Source of the DNA: JANQQC01 sp965262255
Lineage (GTDB): Bacteria; Pseudomonadota; Alphaproteobacteria; Caulobacterales; Hyphomonadaceae
Length of the DNA: 64,000 nt
Direction of reading: 5' to 3'
Assembly (NCBI GenBank): GCA_965262255.1
Contig: OZ253505.1
Coordinates: forward strand, 3,658,001 to 3,722,000
In this document: piece after piece, positions 27,815 to 36,604 of the stretch
Layout: every line of letters starts with the position of its first letter
How positions within the stretch are numbered: position 1 is the first letter of the stretch
Notes under the pieces: model-generated
What the model was told of the DNA's origin: nothing
Seen by the model: only the letters and a program-made list of their open reading frames with translations
Database searches by the model: none
Translations under genes and position numbers: made by a program

Positions 27815-28873
27815 TTATACAACAGGCTGTTTGTTTTTAAGCAAATCTAAAGCAACATCTACAATCATATCTTCCTGACCTCCGACCATTCGCCGTTTGC
27901 CTAACTCGACTAGTATCTCGCGAACGTCAACACCATAGTCTAAGGAGGCTTTTTCTGCGTGTCGAAGGAAAGACGAGTATACACCCGCATATCCTAAACT
28001 TAAAGTTTCGCGATCGACTTGAACAGGTCGATCTTGTAATGGTCTAACAAGTTCTTCAGCGGCATCCATTAATTTGAATACGTCGCAACTGTGTTTCCAC
28101 CCTTTTCTGTCAATAGCAGCGACGAATACTTCTATTGGGGCGTTGCCCGCTCCTGCTCCCATCGCCGCGAGGCTCGCATCGACTCGCCTTGCCCCATTCT
28201 GCACACCGACAATAGAGTTGGCAACTCCAAGGGATAAATTGTGATGGGCGTGAACGCCCCGATCTGTTTCTGGTTTGAGAACACGGTCATATGCCTGAAG
28301 ACGCGCCGCATAACCATCCATATCTAAAGCTCCGCCGGAGTCGGTCACATAAACTGTTGTTGCACCATATGATTCCATCAGTTTTGCTTGCTGTGCGAGT
28401 GGTTCAGGATCATTCATATGACTCATCATCAAGAATCCAACGACATCCATTCCAAGTTCGCAAGCAATTTCAATATGTTGTTTCGACACATCAGCTTCCG
28501 TGCAATGTGTGGCAACTCGCACGGATCTAACGCCCAACCGATAGGCTCGTTTTAATTCTTCGACTGTTGCGATTCCCGGTAAAATTAATGTCGCTATAGT
28601 TGCTCTTTCTACGACATCGGCAACGGCTTCAATCCACTCCCAATCTGTATGCCTACCAAATCCATAATTAAATGCCCCTCCATTCAATCCGTCGCCATGG
28701 GCTATTTCAATCCCATCAACGCCTGCCTCGTCTAAGGCTTTTGCAATAGATTGAACGTCTTCTACACGGTATCGATGTCCGATTGCATGCATTCCATCTC
28801 GTAAAGTAACATCCTGAATAAAGATTTTTTCTTCAATCGGATCAGTGAGTTTTCCTTTTGCCAGAGAAGTCAT
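27815..28873 (-). CDS. hsaF: 4-hydroxy-2-oxovalerate/oxohexanoate aldolase HsaF
   Basis: 352 aa, matching HsaF/BphI/DmpG. The HMGL-like barrel shows FIQDVTLRDGMHAIGH (about 18-33, with the catalytic R and metal D), VYVTDSGGALDMDGY, and the metal-binding HAHHNLSLGVANS (about 209-221). It splits 4-hydroxy-2-oxohexanoate into pyruvate and propanal. The C-terminal part (SFLRHAEKASLDYGVDVREILVELGKR) is the region that channels the aldehyde to the dehydrogenase partner HsaG, encoded immediately upstream with a 4-base overlap. All expected residues are present. Confidence 0.9.
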   Translation of the reverse strand: MTSLAKGKLTDPIEEKIFIQDVTLRDGMHAIGHRYRVEDVQSIAKALDEAGVDGIEIAHGDGLNGGAFNYGFGRHTDWEWIEAVADVVERATIATLILPGIATVEELKRAYRLGVRSVRVATHCTEADVSKQHIEIACELGMDVVGFLMMSHMNDPEPLAQQAKLMESYGATTVYVTDSGGALDMDGYAARLQAYDRVLKPETDRGVHAHHNLSLGVANSIVGVQNGARRVDASLAAMGAGAGNAPIEVFVAAIDRKGWKHSCDVFKLMDAAEELVRPLQDRPVQVDRETLSLGYAGVYSSFLRHAEKASLDYGVDVREILVELGKRRMVGGQEDMIVDVALDLLKNKQPVV

Positions 28874-29808
28874 AGGTTAGTTCCAAATCTTTTGGCAACT
28901 ATTCGTTCAGCCGTGCCGATTCCAGCAGATGTCATAATATCTAAGTTGCCAGCATAAGTGGGCAGATAATGCCCTGCTCCTTCAACCTCAACAAAAATTG
29001 TCGTCTTTAGGCCTTCGTACTCGCCAAGTCCAGGAATTCGAACGGGATTATTTGAGCCAAACCGCTCAAACTGAACTTTCTGTTTCAGCCGATATCCTGG
29101 AACATACGCTTGAACGTCTTGAACCATCTCTTCAACAGACTCTTCGATAGTTTTTTCGTCACCACCTATAGAAAGAACATATATGGTATCTCGCATCAAC
29201 ATAGGGGGTTCGGCTGGGTTAAGTATTATGATGGCTTTGCCGAATCCAGCACCCGCTACTTTTTCGATTCCTTTAGCGGTTGTGACAGTAAATTCGTCAA
29301 TATTCGCCCTTGTTCCCGGACCTGCCGAACGCGACGATACTGAGGCAACAATTTCGGCATAAGGAACCGACTCGCTCACTCGTTTAACCGCAAAAACCAT
29401 GGGTATTGTCGCTTGACCACCACATGAAACCATATTCACATTCGGTTCATCTAAGTGTGCGTCACTGTTGACTACCGGGACACAATACGGGCCAATCGCA
29501 GCGGGGGTTAAATCTATCATTACCTTTTCGTCACGCCGCGATATCTCGTCATGTCTTTTATGCGCGGACGCTGAAGTTGCATCAAAAACAATTTGACTTT
29601 CCTGCCATTCCTGCAAAGAACTTGCGTCCTCAATCCCCTTGTGGCCGGTCGCTATTCCTCGTTTCCGAGCTATTGCTAATCCTTCCGACTCGGGATCTAT
29701 TCCGACGACGAGCGCTGGTTCAATTGTCTGAGAGGTCTCCACCAACTTGATCATCAAGTCGGTGCCAATGTTCCCGGAACCTATAATAGTAGCCTTTACC
29801 TTGCTCAT
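28870..29808 (-). CDS. hsaG: Acylating acetaldehyde/propionaldehyde dehydrogenase HsaG
   Basis: 312 aa from MSKVKATIIGSGNIGTDLM. This start is chosen because it overlaps the hsaE stop as TAATG; an upstream in-frame ATG would add seven residues. The N-terminal Rossmann motif GSGNIGTDL binds NAD, and the catalytic cysteine is in NVNMVSCGGQATIPM (about 125-139). It converts propanal from HsaF to propionyl-CoA, and the two form a channelling complex in known cases. The gene overlaps hsaF by 4 bases. Confidence 0.9.
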   Translation of the reverse strand: MSKVKATIIGSGNIGTDLMIKLVETSQTIEPALVVGIDPESEGLAIARKRGIATGHKGIEDASSLQEWQESQIVFDATSASAHKRHDEISRRDEKVMIDLTPAAIGPYCVPVVNSDAHLDEPNVNMVSCGGQATIPMVFAVKRVSESVPYAEIVASVSSRSAGPGTRANIDEFTVTTAKGIEKVAGAGFGKAIIILNPAEPPMLMRDTIYVLSIGGDEKTIEESVEEMVQDVQAYVPGYRLKQKVQFERFGSNNPVRIPGLGEYEGLKTTIFVEVEGAGHYLPTYAGNLDIMTSAGIGTAERIVAKRFGTNL

Positions 29809-30614
29809 TACTCGAAGTCGACCTCCCAAGAGCCAAGGTGATCAAATTCAACTTTCATCGAATCTCCTGGGACAATAGGCTCAAGAGGCACTAAGGAACC
29901 AGAAAGAATAATGTCGCCCTCTTTCAACGAATCGTCGTATTGCCCTAACGTGTTGGCAAGCCAAGCGACTGCATTTTCTGGAGCCCCCATAACTGCCGAA
30001 CCTAGTCCTTCCGAAAGGTATTCGCCATTTTTTGTCACAACAACTTTTATCTTACTCAAATCAAGATTAGCAGGATCGACTTCTTTTTCACATATCACAA
30101 ATAGTCCACAAGACGCATTATCTGCAATCGTATCTTGGATTGTTATATTCCAATCTTTAATACGAGAATCTACAATCTCAAAGCAGGCCATTACACTTTC
30201 CGTGGCCTCAATGACATCCTTGCCTGACACATCTGGACCATTCAGGTCAGATTTGAGTTTGAAGGCAATTTCTGCTTCTGCTCTCGGCGCAATCAGTTTT
30301 GAGATATCTATATTCTTTGAATGAATTTGCATGGCATCGGTTAGAAATCCGAAATCAGGTTGGTGAACGCCCAGCATATCCTGAACAACTTTCGAGGTTA
30401 CACCAATTTTTTTCCCGATGATCTTTTGCTTGTGCAGTCTTCTGCATTTCAGAAAATACTTCGAAACTTCATAGGCATCGTCAATTGTCATTTTAGGGTA
30501 GGTTTCTACCAAGGGTGCGATCGGTTCACGACACTCCTTAGCGATCCACAACTCGACACCTACGGCCTCGTGGCAAAGTTTCTTTTTCTTTTTCTTTTTT
30601 TTCTTCTTACCCAT
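29808..30614 (-). CDS. hsaE: 2-hydroxy-dienoate hydratase HsaE with unusual poly-lysine N-terminus
   Basis: 268 aa. The hydratase body (ECREPIAPLVETYPKMTIDDAYEVSKYFL; KIIGKKIGVTSKVVQDMLGV; EAEIAFKLKSDL; GDIILSGSLVPLEPIVPGD) matches the HsaE/DmpE/MhpD family, which adds water to 2-hydroxyhexa-2,4-dienoate to give 4-hydroxy-2-oxohexanoate. The start is taken as ATG at 30614, which overlaps the hsaD stop by 8 bases; an ATG 18 bases earlier is also possible. Directly after Met-Gly come ten consecutive lysines, encoded by AAG/AAA with an AAAAAG hexanucleotide repeat, where relatives have an ordinary helix. Such tracts can slow ribosomes or slip. The divergent first 20 residues are the only odd part. 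Confidence 0.87.
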   Translation of the reverse strand: MGKKKKKKKKKKLCHEAVGVELWIAKECREPIAPLVETYPKMTIDDAYEVSKYFLKCRRLHKQKIIGKKIGVTSKVVQDMLGVHQPDFGFLTDAMQIHSKNIDISKLIAPRAEAEIAFKLKSDLNGPDVSGKDVIEATESVMACFEIVDSRIKDWNITIQDTIADNASCGLFVICEKEVDPANLDLSKIKVVVTKNGEYLSEGLGSAVMGAPENAVAWLANTLGQYDDSLKEGDIILSGSLVPLEPIVPGDSMKVEFDHLGSWEVDFE

Positions 30615-31434
30615 AACGTAGAAAGTCCACACTTAATGCATTAAACAATCGGCTCGCTTCAATCATAACCCAATGTCCGCAATTATTGATCTCAACTAGC
30701 CTCGAATTTGGATTGGCTCGCAAGCAAAACTCTTTTCCTTCGGGTGGCATAAACGTATCATCTGCTCCCCAAAATGTGAGAATCGGACACGTAAGTTCTT
30801 TCATCCTCGGACCCAGTGTCGGCGTTTTCATCGTAGTCAAAACTTCTTTTGGTTGAGTTTCAGCGATCGCCCAACGCATGTCCACGAGTTCCGGCGTTAC
30901 ATATTCGGGATCAACGACAAAACTTCGCAAGACTTCAGTTAGATTATGTTGATTAATCCCTGAACCGGCCGCTGCCATCATTTGTGCGATTCCCGGCATC
31001 GAAAAATAACTTTGTTGTTCCGACAAACAGCCGGGTCCCATAAGAATAAGTTTTTCGACTAATTCTGGTTGCTCCAATGCAATTTGGATCGCCACACCCC
31101 CACCGAGGGAGTTTCCTACAAAACTACACTTTTCAATTCCAATGGCACTCAAACCTGCTAGCAATGTATCGCAAAAAAACTTCAAGGTGTAATCGCCTTG
31201 ATCGATCGGTTTGTCAGAATATCCAAATCCCACCATGTCGGGCAAGATAACATGAAATCCTGATTCTATAAACGCCTTATAATTTCCAGAGAAATTTGCC
31301 CAAGAACTATTTCCCGGACCCGACCCGTGAAGAAAGACTACCGTCGGACCGGCTCCAAACTCTAAGTAATGCAGACGCACCGAACCCGCATCAACATATT
31401 TTCCTTGTGGAGGGCCAGATGAAATTTCGGTCAC
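30607..31434 (-). CDS. hsaD: Meta-cleavage product hydrolase HsaD
   Basis: 275 aa alpha/beta hydrolase. It has the oxyanion loop HGSGPGNSSWANF (about 35-47), nucleophile Ser in VGNSLGGGVAIQ (about 106-117), acid Asp in TFWGADDTFMPPEG, and catalytic His in NNCGHWVMIEA near the C-terminus. It would cleave the C-C bond of 4,9-DSHA, giving the C/D-ring acid (HIP/DOHNAA) and 2-hydroxyhexa-2,4-dienoate. BphD-like enzymes of biphenyl degradation share this core; context favours HsaD. It starts 35 bases after hsaA and overlaps hsaE. Confidence 0.87.
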   Translation of the reverse strand: MTEISSGPPQGKYVDAGSVRLHYLEFGAGPTVVFLHGSGPGNSSWANFSGNYKAFIESGFHVILPDMVGFGYSDKPIDQGDYTLKFFCDTLLAGLSAIGIEKCSFVGNSLGGGVAIQIALEQPELVEKLILMGPGCLSEQQSYFSMPGIAQMMAAAGSGINQHNLTEVLRSFVVDPEYVTPELVDMRWAIAETQPKEVLTTMKTPTLGPRMKELTCPILTFWGADDTFMPPEGKEFCLRANPNSRLVEINNCGHWVMIEASRLFNALSVDFLRYG

Positions 31435-31469
31435 GGTTCACATTCCGTCAACTATTTGCATTCCAAAAC

Positions 31470-32618
31470 CTAGATAAATACGTCTTTGTTGTCTCCACCT
31501 AGAACCATGTTTCCTAGATTGCGGGCAAACCCAACTGGATTATTTGCAACATGGGCTCGTGCGATATGGATGTCTTTCCAGATATTCTGAATCTCGGCTC
31601 CTGTGTACACCGAGCGGCCTCCAGCAACATCAAAAAGCAAATCTATAGCCTTCATCATGTTTTCGATTACGAGACTGGCTTGATACCGATAGCGAACCCG
31701 ATCTAGCATCGGAATTTCTTCCTTGTTATTAACGGCTTCCATCATACGGTCAAAGTTTCTAAACATTAAGGCTTCTGCTTCTTCGGCCAGTTGGTCTGCT
31801 TCAGCAACCCGGCGCAACACATCCGGGTCAGCTGCGTCTTTGGTCGGGTCAGTTGATGCCCCTGCCCGAGTCTCGGCAAAAAGTTTCAATGCCCGTTTTA
31901 CGGCTCCAATTGCTGGTGTTGTAACCACTCGAATGAACAGTTGTGCCCACGGGATACTGTACATGGGATTATCTTGCTCGTTCCAGCAGTTAAAACCATC
32001 CATCTGTTTGTGCGACATGTGATCGGGAACGAAGACGGGTTGTTCAATTACAATGTCGTTTGACCCAGTTCCTTCCAAACCCATGGAATACCAAGTATCT
32101 TCGACCACATAGTCAGATTTGGGAATCAGAAATGTTCTGTATCCCTCCTCCGGGATAATCCCGCCCAATAAGCACCACGTACAATGATCTGTTCCGGAGC
32201 TCCAGCCCCATCTCCCCGAGACCATCACCCCGTCTTCAACGGCTTCACATTTGGCACCCATTGGATTGTAGGAGCTAGAAATACAAACGTCAGGAGATTC
32301 GGCGTAAACTGTATCCCGCGCTTTCTGATCCATAAGAGCAAGTTGATAGGCGTGAACGGCGATAATTCCACCGGCCCAGGAAGTCGACATATCTTGCTCA
32401 GCAAGAGCAAGCTGGGCGGCAAAAAACTCTTGCGGTGTAGATTCTAAGCCACCGCTCGTCCGAGGCAAAAGAGCCTTGATAAACCCAGAATCTCTTAACG
32501 CTTGAATACTGTCAGCGGGCAGTCGCCTCGCTTCTCTGGCCAAAGGGCCATTTTTTTCGATCAGCGCCAAGATTGGAGATACATCGAGTTCAGCAGAATT
32601 TGCAAGTCTATCAAGCAT
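31470..32618 (-). CDS. hsaA: Flavin-dependent hydroxylase oxygenase component HsaA
   Basis: 382 aa, acyl-CoA-dehydrogenase fold of the HsaA/HpaB-type two-component monooxygenases. Family features include ARRLPADSIQALRDSGF at the N-terminus, SSGTDHCTWCLLGGI, MGLEGTGSNDIVIE (about 188-201) and the C-terminal helix VAGGRSVYTGAEIQNIWKDIH with the His-rich end. It would hydroxylate 3-HSA to 3,4-DHSA using reduced flavin from a reductase (HsaB), which is not in this window. GGAG precedes the ATG. This is the first gene of the steroid operon; a TATAAT lies 51 bases upstream. Confidence 0.87.
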   Translation of the reverse strand: MLDRLANSAELDVSPILALIEKNGPLAREARRLPADSIQALRDSGFIKALLPRTSGGLESTPQEFFAAQLALAEQDMSTSWAGGIIAVHAYQLALMDQKARDTVYAESPDVCISSSYNPMGAKCEAVEDGVMVSGRWGWSSGTDHCTWCLLGGIIPEEGYRTFLIPKSDYVVEDTWYSMGLEGTGSNDIVIEQPVFVPDHMSHKQMDGFNCWNEQDNPMYSIPWAQLFIRVVTTPAIGAVKRALKLFAETRAGASTDPTKDAADPDVLRRVAEADQLAEEAEALMFRNFDRMMEAVNNKEEIPMLDRVRYRYQASLVIENMMKAIDLLFDVAGGRSVYTGAEIQNIWKDIHIARAHVANNPVGFARNLGNMVLGGDNKDVFI

Positions 32619-32654
32619 ATGTTGGTCTCCAAATGAGAAGTTTTGTTGAAATTG

Positions 32655-32700
32655 CCATGTGCTTTTCTATTATACAACATACGAGGTCGATTTGTTGTGA
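32655..32700 (-). promoter_or_regulatory. Candidate promoter and operator of the hsaA operon
   Basis: On the minus strand TATAAT (32669-32674) follows an inverted repeat ACAACA-13 bases-TGTTGT that touches the -10 box. No good -35 is present, as often for activator-dependent or repressed promoters. It does not match the mycobacterial KstR operator. The regulator is unknown. Confidence 0.4.
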
Positions 32701-32867
32701 AATTCAAGTTAAGCCGTCGCTTTTGAACGAGTTTGGTACAAAAAACCGGCTTAAAATTTGCTACCTTGTCACATTGTTTGAAGTTACAGTTTCCGCCGCG
32801 AGTTTCTCTTACCGAATCAAATTTTACGCTACAAGTGTCTCTTCTATGCATTACGGAAGCACAAGTA

Positions 32868-33020
32868 TGAGACTGTCGCATAATACGGTACTTGAGACAA
32901 TATCAGCTATAATATGGAGATTCTAACCGTGGGCGGGGGCAATTTCGTTTGTTTTTGAATTCAAATGGGGAGCAAAATGAGGATTTCTAGACTGTGCGCC
33001 GGCATTATGCAACAGTCTCA
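32868..33020. mobile_element. Short non-coding element (MITE-like) of the IS5 group
   Basis: 153 bases bounded by TGAGACTGTCGCATAATAC and its near-perfect inverse GGCATTATGCAACAGTCTCA. The interior is the same as the left 120 bases of the IS5 remnant at 16361, and the right end joins at a shared GGCATTATGCA, so it looks like an internally deleted derivative. It lies upstream of the hsaA promoter. Confidence 0.75.
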
Positions 33021-33215
33021 GTATATGAATCTTGTCGTGAATGTGGTATCTGTCTAGGGCTATACAAACCTAGCTTCTGGAGTCGTTAGAATGAAACCTG
33101 AATTATTGTATTGTAAGTACCGGTCTATACATTCAGTAATTTGATTACCGGCAAATTTCCTCGCAAATTTGAAATCGTTATGATAGATTTCGTTCTAATG
33201 GTTTCAGAGACTGCT

Positions 33216-33932
33216 ATGCCCAAAAACAAAAGAAAATCGCCTGTTGAACCGAAAATGGATCGAAATTTTCGGCCAAATTCGCGTGAATCAGATTTGAATG
33301 CTTCTGGTTTACCCGACAGAATTGTGAATTTTGCAACAAACAAAGTTCAATTTTTTCAAAATTCGTCGACAACTTTAAGGATCGATGAACCTACTTTAAG
33401 AGCGAAAGAGAGAAATTTGGATGGAAAGCGAAAGGTAAGCGAGCGACACAGCCGCGACAAAAAACAATACCCGTTCAAGAACTCCATTACAATCATTGGT
33501 TCTAGTGTCAACACTGTTCCGCTGTCAGATGAAGAATCTGAGGAAGCTCTGAGCGATTTTATGGTTTATGTAAGTGAAGAAGACGAAGAAAAAGATGATT
33601 TTTACGCTACATATTCCGTCAACGAGGCTGCTTCAGCCCTCAAAGAAGATATAAATACTGTCATAAAATGGTTAGACGCCGGTAAGCTCGTTGGCTACAA
33701 GCGAGAATCTGGAGAACGACGTATTCCCAAAGCTCAAATCCGAAATGGAACAGTTGCTCCGGCACTGGATAAACTTACAGAATTTTTTGTAAACCCGAGA
33801 CTAAAATGGGACTATCTAGTGTACGAGCAATCGCTTGGAACCGAACGAGTTCGTCCACTGGAACTGCATTTTCGAAACGACATAAAATTTGCAATTGGCA
33901 TTGCTGCAGGCTTTGGAGTGGACTTTATGTGA
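33216..33932 (+). CDS. Putative RES-type antitoxin with excisionase-like HTH
   Basis: 238 aa from ATG 33216 (MPKNKRKSPVEP); an upstream ATG at 33141 would add 25 residues and neither has a strong ribosome site. The first 130 residues are basic and low-complexity, then an acidic stretch. A MerR/excisionase-type helix-turn-helix follows (YSVNEAASALKEDINTVIKW, then GYKRESGERRIPKAQI, about 135-175). The C-terminus (PLELHFRNDIKFAIGIAAGFGVDF) resembles the toxin-binding DUF2384 end of RES antitoxins. A fragment of a RES toxin gene follows directly, so this was the antitoxin of a pair whose toxin has been destroyed. The family call is moderate. Confidence 0.6.
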   Translation: MPKNKRKSPVEPKMDRNFRPNSRESDLNASGLPDRIVNFATNKVQFFQNSSTTLRIDEPTLRAKERNLDGKRKVSERHSRDKKQYPFKNSITIIGSSVNTVPLSDEESEEALSDFMVYVSEEDEEKDDFYATYSVNEAASALKEDINTVIKWLDAGKLVGYKRESGERRIPKAQIRNGTVAPALDKLTEFFVNPRLKWDYLVYEQSLGTERVRPLELHFRNDIKFAIGIAAGFGVDFM

Positions 33933-33933
33933 C

Positions 33934-34149
33934 ATGGGAACCTCAAATTATCCATTTATCCACGAAACTACTCAAACTGTCGCAAACAAAGGAACTTCAA
34001 GGATAATTCCGAAGAAATATCAGTCGGAACCACTCGGTCTGAATCCTGGAGATAGTCGATTTATAGAACGAAATAGCCCGTTTAAGATATTATACTTAGC
34101 TGTACAGTCCTGCAAACAGGTGATCTGGATTTTTAATGAATCTTTCTGA
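33934..34149 (+). pseudogene. RES-domain toxin, N-terminal remnant
   Basis: The plus strand reads MGTSNYPFIHETTQTVANKG and on to PGDSRFIERNSPFKILYLAV, matching the S-R-F and Y-L-A motifs of RES toxins, which act on NAD+ in characterised cases. It stops after IWIFNESF and merges into an IS256 remnant near 34200; a C7 run lies at 34188. The catalytic C-terminal half is gone. Confidence 0.55.
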
Positions 34150-34204
34150 TCTCCTCTTTTGAAGAAAGCTTTTCGAGACGCCCCCCCTTGCGAGAAAACT
34201 AAAA

Positions 34205-34532
34205 AATCCGTCGACTCGGAGCAGTCTACAACACGAAAAATCTTCCGTACGGTCTGATCGCCTTGAAAGAACTTGTCGCTAAGTGTTCTAAAATTGCTCC
34301 GAAACTCGCTGATTGGCTCGAGATCAACGTTACGGAAAGCCCGACTGTATTCACTATTCCGCGACGGCATAGAAGAAACATATGGATATCTAACCTCATG
34401 GAACGCGCCGTTAATCAACAAATTAGACGTAGAGTCCGTAAAATACAGATATTCCTCAACGAAGCCTCTTTGTTAAGAGTCGTTACTGCCGTTGCCGCCG
34501 ATACTGGTGAAAAATGGATCAGCCATAACTGA
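34205..34532 (+). pseudogene. IS256-family transposase, C-terminal remnant
   Basis: Reads IRRLGAVYNTKNLPYGLIAL then KELVAKCSKIAPKLADWLEIN, then HRRNIWISNLMERAVNQQIRRRVRKIQIFLNEASLLRV, the conserved end of Mutator transposases (TTN-x-x-ER-x-N-x-x-IRRR...FPNE). The N-terminal two thirds and the catalytic acids are absent. TTN has become ISN. Confidence 0.8.
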
Positions 34533-34940
34533 AAAAATATTTCCTAGAATTATTAATTTATGACTAGAAAAAAATGAATTTCCGATCTTTTGGCTGCATA
34601 ATCAATCGTTATTAATTAAAGTCCGATATTATTCTCCAGTCACTGTACTGTTCCCAATAATTTTTTTACCGATTTTTACGGACGGTAGCAAGAGTTAGCG
34701 AGCGATTTAAGGGATCCTAGAGTCCTTATATATCTTTGTTCCGTAGTCGGATAGTTTCGCACACCACCCAGCAAAGTGATTGCCTGATCGTAAGCGGTTA
34801 AAGTCCCTATGGCCTTGGTAGCGGTCTGAGTCTACTAGGTCGCAGATAACAAAGCTAGTCACCCATTGGATGACGTTTTGCTGGCGTTGAATGATAGTAC
34901 CGCAGGTAAGTCTTCACTAAGTTTTCCCTACGTTTGAAGG
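34533..34940. other. Gene-free stretch
   Basis: No reading frame or repeat supports a gene. It includes one half of a 28-base direct repeat (34576-34603) that recurs at 35909-35936. Confidence 0.5.
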
Positions 34941-35936
34941 AGAAGGTGTGACTTAGCTACCGGAAGCAAGGAGAGACGGCCAATATTTCTTCCGATAGGC
35001 GAGTGGAGTGAGTAAATCAAGGCTTTTGTGATACCGTTCAGAGTTGTAGTGATCGGTATAGGACTCAATGTTACGATTGATCATTTCAAGAGTATGATTG
35101 CTGAACTCCCAACAGTTATAAAAATCTTCTTGCCAAGTTCTGTTAAGGCGTTCAACGTGAGCGTTTAGTTTACGAGATTTCCGAGGAAGATTGTGGAACG
35201 TCAAGCCTAAGTCTTTGCAGGTTGTTTCGAACTCCCCTCAAAATTCAGAGCCTTGGTCTGTTTGAATCGCCTGAACTTTGAAGGGCATATAGTCGGTCAT
35301 GTTTTTGAGGAAGATGCTGGCATTTTTTGCGCTCGCACTCGTTAACGCCTCACCATAGCAGACGCGAGAAACCGGGCATAAGGCACTGATATGGTAGATT
35401 TTTGTTTCGTCAGGGAGCTCGACATGAACTGTGTTCACATGAATAGTCGCTCTTGGTATCGTCGGCTTAAACCCTTTCGGTGATCGTATGGCATGCGGAC
35501 GGGAAGACTTGTTCTTTCGACGTTTTCGGCTCCCGTAAATAAAATAATCATAGGCCTAGACTAAGCCTTTTGCAATCAGATCAGTAAGGATGGGCCCGAC
35601 TGTCGAAATGCTGGTATCAAAGACTTCTTCTTGCAATCTTCTGGCGATCTTCTCCTTTCCCCAAGTTTTTTGCTCGAGACGGAGTTGGGTCAAAGCGCCG
35701 ACGAGTTCAGGAATTCGTTTTGACTCGCGCGGGGTCTTTGGGCCGGTCGAATGAACTGTTGGTCTTTCTGCCAGCGATACAGATTAGCAACAGGCTCACC
35801 TACTGACGATCTTCCATTTTTTCAAAAAGACCTAGATTCCATATGTCGTTGATCTGATTCACTATATAATCGCCTCCTTGAATGAGTAATTTTATAACCA
35901 ATAATATTGAATTTCCAATCTTTTGATTGCATAATC
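34576..35936. repeat. 28-bp imperfect direct repeats flanking the integrase pseudogene
   Basis: GAATTTCCGATCTTTTGGCTGCATAATC-like sequence at 34576-34603 and its copy, with three mismatches, at 35909-35936. They bracket the integrase remnant and the second copy lies 74 bases before the antitoxin gene at 36010. They may be traces of a duplicated promoter region or of the element's integration. Confidence 0.5.
34953..35830 (-). pseudogene. IS481-like (rve/DDE) transposase, inactivated
   Basis: Minus-strand homology runs through EPVANLYRWQKDQQF, a frameshift, then PELVGALTQLRLEQKTWGKE and the helix-turn-helix region, a TAG near 35560, the DDE core (TIHVNTVHVELP... VQAIQTDQGSEF, TGA at 35238-35240), and the end LNAHVERLNRTWQEDFY and SLDLLTPLAYRKKYW. 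The D and E of the catalytic triad are recognisable (TDQGSEF; AHVERLN). One frameshift and two nonsense codons make it non-functional. Confidence 0.8.
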
Positions 35937-36009
35937 TTCGCGTCTATGCTGTAAAAAATCATAGGATAAGGTTAAGTTTGTTCACCCATTCTGCTACAGG
36001 AGATTTAAA

Positions 36010-36471
36010 ATGCCTTTCGGAAATGGATTCGAAGTCTCGACTGAATTACCACGATTGGAAGGAGACACAAGTGCCCAAAAGGAACTCGTAGTCGTATACG
36101 ACGAGAACGTGGAGACTATACAGGGGGTAGATTTCACTAAATTTGTTAAAGTAGAGTATCTTTCACCAGAAGATATTGAGAAGGCTCAAGTAGAAGTACG
36201 TGCTAAAGAGCGTCCGGTGGATTATCAGTATATTGAAAGAATGAAGAAGGAAGGGGTTACCGAGGAACTTGCAGTTAAAGCTTTTGTCGGAAGATTTTAC
36301 GGCAATGAAGACATGACTAGATTCTTCTTAAACTCCGATTTTTACTACGGAAGCGATGCTCCAACACCGATGGATAAGCTTATCAAGGCAATTAAAGAGG
36401 ACACTATTCCGGAGTGCATTGATATGTTAGAGGCAACAAAAGTTAGTTTCGAGTATGGAGATCATTTCTAA
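36010..36471 (+). CDS. Putative antitoxin of a RES toxin module
   Basis: 153 aa with AGGAG seven bases before the ATG. I recognise no named family. The N-terminal half is a beta-rich segment (KELVVVYDENVETIQGVDFT). The C-terminal part (PTPMDKLIKAIKEDTIPECIDMLEA) has the rough shape of the DUF2384 toxin-binding tail (P-x-x-x-L). No helix-turn-helix is evident, unusual for RES antitoxins. Its stop overlaps the start of the RES toxin gene as TAATG, which strongly suggests a co-translated pair. It is intact although its toxin is destroyed. Confidence 0.6.
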   Translation: MPFGNGFEVSTELPRLEGDTSAQKELVVVYDENVETIQGVDFTKFVKVEYLSPEDIEKAQVEVRAKERPVDYQYIERMKKEGVTEELAVKAFVGRFYGNEDMTRFFLNSDFYYGSDAPTPMDKLIKAIKEDTIPECIDMLEATKVSFEYGDHF

Positions 36472-36604
36472 TGAGTAAAGTACATAGTTCTGAAATTTTG
36501 TCACAGCTTTCTGCGCATAGTAGCCCAACCAAAAAATGAAATCGTAAATTTGTTTGATGGACTGACAGTTAAACGGCATTTGAATAGTATTGTACGTATA
36601 ATTA

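Noticed and set aside
23109..32618. Biphenyl or phenylpropionate meta-cleavage operon
   Set aside because: HsaC, HsaD, HsaE, HsaF and HsaG-like enzymes would fit, but IpdA, IpdB, IpdC and EchA20 in the same operon and a FadD3-like ligase nearby point to steroid rings.
34020..34421. 133-aa minus-strand frame
   Set aside because: Antisense to the RES and IS256 remnants, which have recognisable family motifs on the plus strand.
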